Shown: piece after piece, positions 40,691 through 52,136 of the stretch
Position numbering within the stretch: position 1 is the first letter of the stretch
Layout of the letters: the number at the start of each line of letters is the position of its first letter
Made by a program: the position numbers and the translations under genes
Source of the DNA: Auanema rhodensis
Lineage: Eukaryota; Nematoda; Chromadorea; Rhabditida; Rhabditidae
Direction: 5' to 3'
Assembly (NCBI GenBank): GCA_964057225.1
Contig: OZ059897.1
Coordinates: 8,122,001-8,186,000, forward strand
Length of the DNA stretch: 64,000 nucleotides
The notes under the pieces: generated by a model
The model's input: the letters and a program-made list of their open reading frames with translations, nothing else
What the model was told of the DNA's origin: nothing
The model's database searches: none

Positions 40691-42582
40691 TAGTGTTTTT
40701 CTCTATATATTAGTATTACACTGATTATAATTCTTAATAAAACATATAATAATAACATAAGTAATACAGATAAATCTAAGAAATATGAGAAATGAAGAAG
40801 ATTTCATAGACTTTGTTATCAAAATGTTGGTCATGTTTGCAAAAATATTAATGTAACAAGAATCAATTGGTACCTGATCTTGTTTTGTACTTATTAAGTA
40901 TTTTATACTTAAATATAATATTAATTATTATAATATATGAACTAGTTAAGTATATAAAAAAAAAAACAAATTATTTTCTCAAATTTCTGTGTTTTTTAAG
41001 TTTTAAGTTTTTTTCACTTAATATGAAGTTCAAAAATCGAAGTTATGTTGGCAAACTTTTTTTTTTCAACAAAAAAATTACAATCACTAGATTATATTTT
41101 TATTTAATTTTTTAATATTAACTAACACTAATTATTTTACTATACAAATACATTTTAATAATTAAAAATATAATTTCATATAAAAAAAAAAAGAAAAAAA
41201 AAAGAGAAGAAAATAGCTCAATTTCATTCTAAAAAAGTTTGTTTGAATAGAGGAAATGACGAAATAAAATATAATTTTGCATCGTGTTATGATGATATCT
41301 ATTGTTATAATTAGTAAAGCAACACAAATCGTAAAATAATACAAAAAATAAATGAAAAAAATAGTTTAAAAGATATTAGAATATTATATTTGAATTAATA
41401 AATAACTTTTATTTACTGTTCTCATCTCATAATTTGGCAGTTTTGTACTATTTTTTTTCAAAAACCATGACATATTTTGTCAAATAATTATGAAATTTGT
41501 GTATTTATATTTTTTAATATTAGAATGAAGATATTTGTATGAAATTGATGTTTAATGGTTTAAAATTTTATTTTTTCCAATTATAAAACTTCAAATTAAC
41601 AAAAGAATTCAAATCTAGTTTTGCATAGAATAAAATGAAATTTCTGTTGATTTCCATTTATTTTTATAAAAAATATTCCTTTACCAACTTTAATGTGTTA
41701 TATGTATGTTTTGCAATTTCTAAACGTTAGTAGAATTCTGAAATTTGAGGAAAAAATTACGATAAGAGTAAGAAAATGACTTTTCATCTTTTGCTCTTAT
41801 TTGTTCTTCAAATTTGTCAGTTTTTCCTTTTTTTTTTCGTTCTCTGTTGACCAGGTCATTAAATCGTAAGTGGAACTCTTCCACGCCGTAAGATAATCTG
41901 TATTCTTTAATAGGCAAAAAAAGTTTAAAAAACATAGAATTTGCTAAAAATAGAAAAGATATGATGAAATTAAAATATTTGAGTTCACTTCAAGAAGATA
42001 AATTAAGATAACCTTAAAAAGGTTAGAAAAAAAAGATGTTTTTGTACTATTTCTCATCAGAATCAATACAGTAGTGAAGGAAAACTTGAAAATGCTCTGT
42101 ATAGATAGAATATTCTATTTCTATTTATAGTATGAGATAAGTTTTTTGTTCTTTTTAAGTTTTTTTTTTCAACACAACCGCTCATGCAACTGCTAATATT
42201 GACCAGTCATTCCCATCAAATCACTCACTCACGTGATGTATTCACGTGAGACGACCATGTCGGTGCTTCGGTTTTGGAAAAAAATTTGAACTCTCATCAG
42301 ACTCAAGTCCGGTTAAGCGTTTTTTTCTAAATTTTTCTAAGGAAGTTCAAGCGAACATTCGACGTCATCTCAATGAGAGAAGCCGGATGAAAACAGCATG
42401 TATTGTCTGCATGTTCTCTTCACAATATCAAGCTTATCGACGACATGACTCACTGCACTGCCACAACCAGATCGGAGCAGTCCTTTGAAAACCTTCCAAC
42501 GATGACTCTAACGTCTGAATGTGACGAGAAGCTGCAAATCCAGATTTCACGCGGTTCCAGAAAACAGTTAAATGACGCATGA

Positions 42583-42598
42583 TGTCATTGCAATGACA
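42583..42598. promoter_or_regulatory. 16-bp perfect palindrome with C/EBP core
   Basis: TGTCATTGCAATGACA is a perfect palindrome whose centre ATTGCAAT is the consensus half-to-half C/EBP site. A CRE-like TGACG lies about 10 bases upstream. A regulatory role is inference. Confidence 0.35.
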
Positions 42599-45500
42599 AC
42601 GATGTGCGTGTTTATTGCTCATGAGCAGCTTGTTGCTCAAATTCAATTGAACTGGATGAGAGATTGCGCAGGCAAAATAGGGCAAAAATAAAAGATGATG
42701 ATGATGATGATCTATGTGAAACTTCAATATAAATTTATTTATTATATCATTTCAAATACCAACACTAACCGGACTGTGCTCACAACAATGAGCTCAGTTT
42801 AATAGAAATCTTGCTAAGGAACCTGTATGTGAACGAAGGTTGTGGACTTTCAGACGATTTTTTAAAGCAGGTGAAGGGGAAGCGAAGGTCAATCAAAGCA
42901 GAGCAAACGATTTCTCCATATATTTGAAAACATTTTTTTCCCATATTTGTCGACGAGAATTTATCTCTGAGACCTCCATCGCCTACTCAATCGTTTTGCT
43001 AGTCTATCTCGATGTATTGCTATTCTCAGCCACAATACAATAGCAAAAAATTTATTTTAACATCCAACATCAACAAGGACCTATTTCCTATTTAGTTCAA
43101 TCGTTTGATCTTTCTGCATGGTGTAATCGATGTATGAGGCTTTCATGAATTTGATAATGTTTGTGACTTCGTGGAGTTGGAGTTGATGTGAGTATGGTTG
43201 CTGAGCAGCTTGAGTGAGATTCACGGAGATAACAACAATGAGGACGACGATCACAACGTAGATGAGCTAGCTTTTTGCACGGGCTCATTGATATACAGGA
43301 TGACAGGATAACAGCGTGCAAGATGTTGCATTCTAAATACTTTAGATTTCACTGATTTTCCTTCTTCTTCTCCTTCTTCTTCTTCTGTTTCTAGCCATCA
43401 TCCAGAAACATCTTCATTGTCTTCTTCACCACTTTCATGCTTGTTTGAACAAATAGATGGCAGTCCGAATGAAAAACCATGGTCTATGTAGTGCAAGATA
43501 GATTGCAACGATGTCGAAAAAATGCAAAAGTCAAGACAAAAAATCGGAGAAAATTGTCTGTTCTGAAGATTTCCAGATAGAAAAAGCATAACATTAACGA
43601 TGTACAAACCAACGTTGTCCGATTTGAACACAAAGTTTTCCGTTTCTTGTCAAACAAAATCGTTTTGAACAAAAGGTCAAGCTATTACAATCTGATGAGA
43701 GAAAAGCAAATGTGTTTAGTCTTAAATGGAAAATCACATTATTTTTTCATTTTTCTTTCATCTTTTCAGCTTTTCTGCTTGTCTGTAATCTCTTGTGAAC
43801 TTCAAATTTTCATTTTCTCTCACCGTGTTCGTTTATTGGAATTCCAAAAAATACAGCCAAGTTGTTATCTCCTCTGCTTTTGGTCAGTGCTCTGTATCCA
43901 AAATGAACATAAAAAGCTTCCAAAAAAAACTTTAAACAGACTACGTTGAAAGCAAGAGGATGATGAGTACGAAACGAGAAATTGAATGAAAAAGATGAAG
44001 AAGTATACTGTATTTGATCACTGAAATGATCAATTTTGAAGTGAAAGATGCTTCCATCGACTGTACCTGTATTCAAATAATCAAAGAAGAAATTGGACTA
44101 AATCCGTTTGCCAAGAGAGTTGGTCAACTGATAACTTCTTTTCATAATTTGCTTTTTCTTTCTTGTTAATCGCAACAGATCAAAGAAGAAAAGCAAAGAT
44201 CATTTAGCATCTTAGTTTCAGATCAAGTGCTGGAGAATTTTGTGAATTTGATCGAACGGATTCCACAATCAAAAACTTGAGAAAAATGAGAAAATCAGGG
44301 AAAATAAGAGAGATTGTTTACTATAAAAGATGTGCTTCTTATCAAACGATGAAGCCGGTCCAGATCTGTAGCTTCAAAGGTTTTTGTGCTATGTGAGCTC
44401 GGGCGTGGCATCCGGTCTAGGTGGGGTCCTGTTTACCGTTCAACATAGCTTCTGATATTGATAATAGTGGACGAGTAGTGGACTCTGTGTGATGAAAGAG
44501 AAGACTATTGTTGCGTAATTTTGTTTTTTTTTCGTGAACAAAACAAAAAGAAAAATGGAAAACTAATGAATATCATTCTGACTTCATACTAGATTTGAGT
44601 AACGCAGCACGGGTAATGTGTCTAACGCAATTCAGACGCCAGATTCCTGCCATACCTTCGATGTGTCTTTGTTGTTCTTTGTATACTGATGGGCTTACTA
44701 GAAAATCAGTGCTCTCAATTTAAAATTCTTTTTAGATTAGGCACCGATTCCATCAGTTTATGCTTTCGAATGAAATATTTCGGACAAAAGAAGATGCTCT
44801 CTAATGATTATGTTCTCTCTTTCTTTTTCTCTCAATTTCGCGTTCACCTCTTAATACTCTCAGGCTTTCTCTCTTTCAACATTTTGTTCATAACAGATAT
44901 GAAGTTGAATATCGAAGAGTATAGAGAAAGATGAGATTCAGGTTGGCGACCGAAAAGGGTCATCCGGTCCAACTGGACGCGGCGCCGACCGGAATTTTTA
45001 GTTCCGGAGAGAGTAGAGACAAAGAAACCTAATTGAGAGAGGAGCCAATCGCTTCGTCGGAAGGAAAAAAGTGCCTGAGGGCATAATATGAAGAAGTAGA
45101 CAGCTAAAAATGGAAAATAGCACAATGTTTCAAGAAACAATACATCTTGACGTTTTTACGAAATCGGAGAATCAAGGATCCTATTGCGTTGTTGTTACGT
45201 CTTGTTCGATTTTGAGCATTTTTTTTAATTTTAAAGAAGAGGCCGATTCGAAACGATCTATTCACGCAACAGTTCAATTATTTTTAAAAAATATTCGAAT
45301 ATATCTACAGAAAAATAATTTTTTTACGGAAAATATAGTGGGGAAGACGTATCAATTGAGCTGATTTCGGATGCTACTGCTCAGCAAACTGTTTGAGACT
45401 TAAATTGAAACTTAAATGAAAGTTATAACTTTGAAATCATAAAACTGTAAACTTTGAAATATGCGTAAGCATGCTGAGTAACTGCTTAGCCAGGAAAATA

Positions 45501-45910
45501 ATGTGAAACATGCTGTACTAACAGGCTTGTATACTGTAATCAAGTTTTCAACAATTGAAATATTGTTAGTTTTCATAAACAACTTCAAGATTTCTTTTTG
45601 ATTGAAATTTCAAGATTATTCAGGTGTAACCTGACGTTCGTATTCTAATTTGTTCAATGATGACGTGGCAAAAAAAGAATTGCTCTTCGAAGGTTGCAAG
45701 AACTCAGCTAATGAATTACACAAGATCATGCATACGGAAGACGTCATCAACGGCACCTCCAACACAAGATTCTGAAGAGGCTAAATCGGAATTTGTCGTT
45801 TTCCTTCTGCTCTCTCTCAAAATGACACCAACTATCTTATGCGACAGCGGGTACGAGAGCAGATTCCGCCACGCCTACAGTTCGTTCTGTTCGCCTGAGG
45901 GTATAGAAAA

Positions 45911-45969
45911 GGGGCGTGGCGAGAGCTGAGTCATGGCTAGACCGGATCCGGCTGGGACCGAATAAAAGC
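45911..45969 (+). promoter_or_regulatory. Probable core promoter of the Cys/Gln-rich gene
   Basis: A GGGGCGTGGC box (45911-45920, Sp1/KLF type) lies about 40 bp upstream of AATAAAAGC (45961-45969), a TATA-like element about 115 bp before the ATG. The segment is GC-richer than its surroundings. No acceptor site lies immediately before the ATG, so this gene may use its own 5' UTR. Confidence 0.4.
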
Positions 45970-46077
45970 AGGTGAAGCTGCTTGGTCAGGGAGAAGAGTG
46001 ACACAGCTCATTCATCTGAGTACTCCAGAAACACAACTCTCGCAGTTACCTTTATCTCAATTATTCTACACCTGAAA

Positions 46078-47944
46078 ATGGCAAGAAAGATATTAGCTGT
46101 TGCCCTTATCGGCCTCGTCGCCCTTTCAGCTGTTTACGCTGAAGAGATCAAGGAAAAGGTAATATTTCACTTTCTTATTTCTTATTTTGCACATTCGTAT
46201 TCTTTCAAACTTTTCTGAATATTCTCACCAATTTCTTACATTTTTTTCTGATTTTCTGAGCTTTTGCACCTATTATTAAACTTCAATCATTCAAGTCTAC
46301 CAAATTTTTCAAGTTTTCTTGTAATATTCTGTAAATTTGAGTCGAAATACTGAAGCAGATTCTACGAACACAACAAGCAAGCAACACTTCTTATGTTCAT
46401 GAGTGCAATTGTATGGGTTATGTTTATCTAGAAGCTGAACGTTGACATCGACTGTTCTATGTTCTAACCGGCTCTCTTGCTGACCTTTACATTTCTCCGA
46501 TCAACTTTCTTTCATGACGACATGAATTCTGTAGAATGTGTTCGATCTTCGAAATATTCTTTCTTTCCCATTATACTTCTTGATCTTTGACACTTTATGA
46601 GAAAACAAAATCTTTTTACAAACAATACAAACAAAAACTTTTATTTGGTCATCTGCTTACAACTACGTCTTCAATTTCAGAATGAGACTGCTCCTGCTGT
46701 TGTCCGTTCTAAGCGTCAATGTTGCAACCAGGCTACATCTAGCTGCTGTCCTCAACAACAGCAACAAGTTCAATGTGTCCCAGTTTGTGTCCAGCAGTGC
46801 CAGAACTCATGTCAATCCCAATCTTGTCAGCAGACTTGCATGCCAAGCTGCCAACAACAGTGCGGTGTTGTAGTTCAATCTGTAAGTTCATACAGTGAGC
46901 TATGCGTTTACTCATCTGTACTCTCTTTCAGAACCCATGCCAGCAGTGCCAGCAAACCTGTCAACAAACTTGTCAGACTCCAGTCTGCCAACAGACTTGC
47001 CAGAACCAATGCGCTCCAGCTTGCAACCCAGCCCCACCTCCACAGGTCATCGTCCTCCCACCACAGGACCCATGCAACTCCTGCCAACAGACCTGCCAAC
47101 AGTCTTGCGCCCCAAGCAACAACTGCAACTGCCAAGCTGCCTGTGCTCCAGCCTGCCCACAACAACAACAACAACAGGTAAAGCTACCAAATAGAGACAC
47201 CGGACATTCAACTTAATGTTTCAGATTATCATTCTCCAATCTCAATCCAACAACTGCCAAAACTCCTGCAATAACCAATGTCAATCTTCCTGCAGCACCC
47301 CAGTCTGCCAGTCTTCCTGCGTTTCTAGCTGCCAACAGGTAAACTATCTCTTATACGCATCATATTCTTAAATTCTGAATTTCAGGCTTGCGCTCCAGCT
47401 CCACCTCCACAGTGCGCCCCAGCTTGCATGCCATCCTGCAACCAGCAATGCATTCAACAACAACAGCAACCAGTTGTCATCCTTGTCCAACAGAACGACC
47501 AATGCCAGAGCTCATGCTCCAACCAATGTCAATCTGCCTGCTCTACTCCAGTCTGCACTCAATCCTGTACCAACCAATGCCAAGCCTCCTGTGCTCCATG
47601 CACTTCATCTGGATGCCAGTCGCAACAACCCCAACAGATCATTCTCCTCCAACAACAACAGAATAACTGTCAGAATACCTGCCAAGACACTTGCATGAAC
47701 AACTGCCAATCCACCCCAACCATCCAGTGCGCTCCACTCTGCCAACAGACCTGTCAGCAGACCTGCCAACAAGCCGCCCAGATTGTTGTGAGTTTTCGTT
47801 TCCCTATTCTATTTGCAATCGCTTCAAACCATCCATACTTATAACATATATCTTCAGGTACCATGCCAAAGCTCTTCCAGCGGATCCTGCGGATGTAACA
47901 CCGGATACGTCCAATGCGGAGGATCCTGCTGCCGTCGCCGTTAA
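46078..47944 (+). CDS. Secreted Cys/Gln-rich repeat protein, ABU/PQN-like (pharyngeal cuticle type)
   Basis: Exons 46078-46158, 46681-46881, 46932-47177, 47225-47338, 47386-47787 and 47858-47944 encode 376 aa. A signal peptide (MARKILAVALIGLVALSAVYA) and a short acidic propeptide end at the dibasic site RSKR, so mature protein would start QCCNQ. The rest is built of CQQTCQQTCQ, CQNQC, CxPxCxPSC and poly-Gln units separated by hydrophobic VIVLPPQ/VVILVQQ/IILLQQQ spacers. It ends GGSCCRRR. The composition matches the C. elegans ABU/PQN paralogue group, which includes structural proteins of the pharyngeal cuticle; the exact orthologue is not clear. Every exon length is a multiple of three, so all introns are phase 0. 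Tandem AATAAA signals lie at 48096-48106. Confidence 0.82.
46159..46680 (+). other. First intron of the Cys/Gln-rich gene
   Basis: A 522-bp intron separating the signal-peptide exon from the repeat exons. Nothing coding or repetitive stands out in it. Confidence 0.8.
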
Positions 47945-50775
47945 GCGGCTTAACATCTGAGCGAACATACAACCGCCAGCAATGTCATAGCGATATCGTA
48001 GTTCGTTCCGCTTTTGCGCCATCCATGTCTGTACAAACAAGTGACCAGTTTAAGTAGTTGTCTACATTATCTATTGTGATCTATACTATGCTCATAATAA
48101 AATAAATTTTATTATAATTAATCTGTTTTGTCTTTCTGTTGATTTGACCAGTAGCATTGTCCAGCATGCCTGAAATAGATAAAGAGAAACACAAGCATAA
48201 GCTTGAATATCCATGAATATAAGTATGACAAGTGTCATATCTATAGATTCGTATTTCTAAAAAAAGTTTGTGTACGTCTTCATTTCGCTAAAAATAGATG
48301 ATAAACATATAGCGGAGTCTTTTTGCATCTTCTTCTTTTTCCATTTCAAAACATCCCATGTTGAACTAGATCAAAGCTTTCGCTGCAGCTTCAAGCTCAA
48401 AATCAAAAGCTCGTATACTTATATTGAAGAGCTTCAGTGGTTTACAGAATTTTCCAATTTTTCGGTCAAACAATAGTACCGTACAACAACAGCTATTTTA
48501 CTATTTTCAGTTCCTGTTGACTTTCTTGAATTTCTTCAGGTTTTAGACTTTATCTAAACAATCGGTTCAAGAATATTTATGGACATCTCGATTATTTTTG
48601 ACCAAAACGTACATGTACATGATGTTTTAGCTCGAAAACCACTCAAATTTCTCAATTGATTGTACATCCTTTTCTCCTTTTTTGACAATTTAATCAGCAA
48701 TATGGTCTACGATCTTTTTGTGCTTGCTATGTTCGTGTGCTTGTAACTCGAGCAAATGTATTGAAATAAAGACTTGAAGTCAACGAGCAGAGCATAGGTT
48801 GCTGGAAGACCAACGATAACGTCGGCGATAGTAACGATGTCCAACTCGATGACCAAGCCGGAGAATGCGAGTTGCATCCTTACTTCCAAAACGTCGACTT
48901 CATCATGTTTATAAACAGAAGACTATCGTATCTCCTATTACAAGGCTACATACCATGGTATTGGGTATTGTCTTATATGAGCAAAAGCATTCTCTTTTCA
49001 AGTTCTATTCATGAACAATTCTTCTAAATTTTCTGAACTTTTCGCTTTCACCTCGACAGCTGCAAAAAAGGAAAACAAGAATCATAGGTGTGGACGAAAA
49101 AAATGTATGGAACAAGAAGTATGATCGTGAGGAGGGGGTCAATGAGTAGAGGTGGTTACGCGGGGGGGGGGGACTCCAAAACCGAGTAGAGGCATGTTAT
49201 AACCTTTATAGCCCAGTTATTCCACATTGTCCAGTAACATTTTAATTCATTTTGACAATTTAAGATGTTCATGCTAAAGCTTTAAACTATACTGTCAATC
49301 AAGCGCTTGAACTGGACACAGGCAAAAACTTAAAAACGCCTTTAACGAACTTTTTTTTGTTTGATTGAACGTTCGAGAGATCAAAAAGAACGGAGTTTGA
49401 TAACTCTCTCACACCAGATTCAACAATCTTTGTTTTATATCGAAGCCAAATTTATATTTCTGTTTCTTAAAAAAAACGACAGGTCATGAGCTAATCTCTC
49501 TGGAGGTGCAGAGAAATTGCCCTTTGTGTATTCAATTCTCTGCTTGTTTGCCTACTCATCATACGACAATATGATCAGAGGATCAGAAGAATTCGACGAC
49601 GAAGAATAGAAGAAGAAGAAGAAGAAGAAGAAGAAGCTTCTTATCTTATAGTTGGGTTCGACAACACTTCAAAAGGGATGAACGACAAAGAAAGAGATGA
49701 TATGGAGTGACCATTGCAAACGAGAAAAGAATTTTCATCAAAATCTCCAGGGACACACAGACACATGTGTCTTACACAAACAACCGATACACATTCCAAC
49801 ATCATAATTATCTCAGAAACATGTGTCATCATGTAGTTTATGCTTTATTAAGTATTATAAACTTGAAAATGTGCACTTGAAGCATATAAAAGAAAGAAAT
49901 TTCTGTAGACTTTTATGATAATAAATTTATTTTTTAAGAATTTTCAGAACAATAATAATAATAATAAAAGATTATTATATATAGTTATCTTAACAAAGTT
50001 TTTAATTATATAAATTACAATTATTATTAGATGAAATGATGAATATCTGAGAAGGAAAGAGTTATGGATCATATAAGCATATGTGTTTATGTGTGTATAC
50101 ATCAAATTCAAATTATCATGATTATATGTTGATATCTAGATTATATTATAATGAAAATTAATAAAAGCCTATGTAGGTATATCAATGAGATTATTGGTCT
50201 TATTTAGGAAATTATTTCTTTCAAGCCTTAGATAGAGAGAGAGAGAGAGATAGTATGTAAATTGGTTAAAAAAAGTTGTGATGGGAAGTCAAAAATCTGA
50301 TTATTTAAGCTATTCCCGTTCCTTTTGTTTTGAGAGATTTGAGATGAACATGTTGTCGATTCATACTATGATGAAAATATCTATAAAATAATATAATAAT
50401 TCATATAGTTAAGCTTTAACTATTCAACGAACCTTCCCGTTTTGAGTTTTGTTAATGTGCCACGTGGACGGTATCTGCTTATACCTTTATGAAACTTCAA
50501 ATCTGTGCTTCCTCCTGCGACATGGTAAATTTTTGAGCGAGAAAGATGAGGTAAAGAGATTTTCTAAAAATATTTTAATTATTCTAATTATACATATAAT
50601 TAATTAAAAATGAATAATGCAACTGCTTATCATATGTTATGAGTTCAAAATGAATTTCAAAATGAACAAACAGGTACGTGACTTTCACGTAAAATTCAAA
50701 TTAACTTTTTTAAATGAAAGATTGAATTGTTTTTTATTTATTTTTAAATGTATGTTTTAAATTTTATTAAATTAA
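47945..50775. other. Intergenic region after the Cys/Gln-rich gene
   Basis: Begins with the 3' UTR (AATAAA at 48096-48101 and 48101-48106). It holds a G homopolymer near 49160, a (GAA)n run at about 49609-49636 and a short GA tract near 50229-50250. A possible very small minus-strand frame (48707-48877) is listed separately. No other gene is supported. Confidence 0.5.
48707..48877 (-). CDS. Possible micro-protein or exon fragment, unrecognised
   Basis: A 56-codon frame from ATG at 48877 to TAG at 48707, with a hydrophobic stretch (LVIELDIVTIADVIVGLPATY) and GC-richer third positions than the flanks. The frame continues open upstream of the ATG (EVDVLEVR). It ends in STKRS. I do not recognise it. 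It may be a single exon of an undetected gene, a relic, or chance. Confidence 0.2.
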   Translation of the reverse strand: MQLAFSGLVIELDIVTIADVIVGLPATYALLVDFKSLFQYICSSYKHTNIASTKRS

Positions 50776-52136
50776 TTAAATGATTACATGTGTTTGAACT
50801 ACGGAATCCATACTGTACGAGATAGGTTGTGAAGTTCTTGCAAACGATAATCGCTTCACTGGACGTGGAGGAACAGCTGAAAAATATTTGTTTAACACTA
50901 AACATGGAAAGAAAAATATAAAATTAAGAATATACTTATATTCAGTTAATTTATTATAAAATATTTTTGAAGAATGCCTACCGATGGTATGAACTATCCG
51001 TCTATCTCTCCATCTAGTTGCCTCAGCAGGATGCCAATCCACATTTACATGACCAGGCTATAACGATGAAGCTTTGTTCAGGATTACAAAACAATAGAAA
51101 AGAAGAAAAATAAAAGATTTTTCTTCATAAAAGCAATTAATTCATGATATACCCTTGTTGGAATGGCGTAATATTTCAATTGTCTAGCTTTTGGTGCTGG
51201 CATAACATCTGAAGTTTTAGCTAATGTGTTAGCAAAAACTTGATTAGTTGTCAGAACTGCAAAATATTTTTCTTCGTTGAAAATTTGAGATAAACTTACT
51301 TTTGCATTTGATACAGAATCTTTGTGTTGTATCAACGTCCGGATTATCGTCCACTAAACGATTAGCTTGATAGTCCTCACAATGAAGACCAGAATTTGAT
51401 GATGAATTGGCTGTGAACTGGCATTGCCGACTATTCCAATGAAAATATGCTACCTAAATCCTGATTTGTGTATCAAATTTTTAATTTTTGCATCATCAAT
51501 TTGATTAAATTATAACATCGAAGAAGCTTACATCACATTTTTGTTGAAAACATTGAATGGCACATTGAGATGGACTACTAGCTGAGACTTTTGTCGTTAG
51601 AAATATACCCAAACCTTCAGATAGATCATTTCCATTCAGAACATCTACACGTGTTTTACATTCTATAATTCATAAAATCAAATTTTCGAACATTTTTTTT
51701 GAAATTCGTTTAACATGCAGATTTGCAGAATTTTTTTTTTGGCTTAATGTATATACTGAGTATATAGTTTAGTTGAAAGAGCAGATGATGATTCAGGATT
51801 TTCTTTATAAATTCAATAAAGTAAATGGATTTTCTTTATAATATTTGTACTTATAAATAAAAAGTATGAATATCTTTATAAATATATTATAGAATTCAAA
51901 GAAAAAAAACGTCAGAATTATGATTCATCATGAATATCTGCGTTTGTGGACAGAGTACTCAAAACGTTCTTGAATTTTCAAAAAAAAAATTATATAGTTC
52001 TGAATACAAAAAGTTTTTAAACAAGTTGTTTATTCATGCTTTATGATTGAAAATTGTTTAGGAAATTACCTATTTTACTGAATGAATGAACTCGATAAAT
52101 CATTAACATTCCACATAATAGTAACCTTGTAATCAT
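50776..52136 (-). CDS. Orphan secreted protein with PAN/apple-like cysteine module
   Basis: Minus-strand exons 52136-52070, 51662-51532, 51453-51300, 51256-51153, 51057-50982 and 50876-50776 keep frame and give 210 aa. A signal peptide (MITRLLLCGMLMIYRVHS) precedes a region with ECKTRVDVLNGNDL, SPSQCAIQCFQQKCD, FHWNSRQCQF, LHCEDY and FCIKCK. The spacing C..L.G..L..C...C....C....C resembles a PAN/apple fold. The C-terminal 90 residues are basic and Trp-containing (VDWHPAEATRWRDRR, AVPPRPVKRLSF) with no recognised domain. Apple modules bind proteins or sugars outside cells. No orthologue is recalled. Isolated, with more than 2.8 kb of non-coding sequence on each side. Confidence 0.65.

Larger units (their letters stand above)
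40691..46077. other. Intergenic region, mostly AT-rich, with GC-richer promoter-like patches
   Basis: No gene could be supported. 40700-42180 is very AT-rich with A and T runs. From about 42180 composition becomes more balanced, with palindromes (42583-42598), CCGG-containing patches near 44400-44440 and 44940-45005, and the promoter of the Cys/Gln-rich gene at 45896-46000. Open frames such as 41720-41935 (-), 42246-42488 (+) and 45657-45929 (+) lack ATG starts, motifs or spliceable neighbours. Confidence 0.5.

Noticed and set aside
41720-41935. Minus-strand frame of 71 codons with a Lys-rich centre
   Set aside because: No ATG with upstream signals, no neighbouring exon, AT-rich surroundings; not supportable as a gene.
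46902-47216. Alternative-frame ORFs across the Cys/Gln repeat exons
   Set aside because: Frame with Cys/Gln repeats is continuous over six phase-0 exons; the others are shadows.
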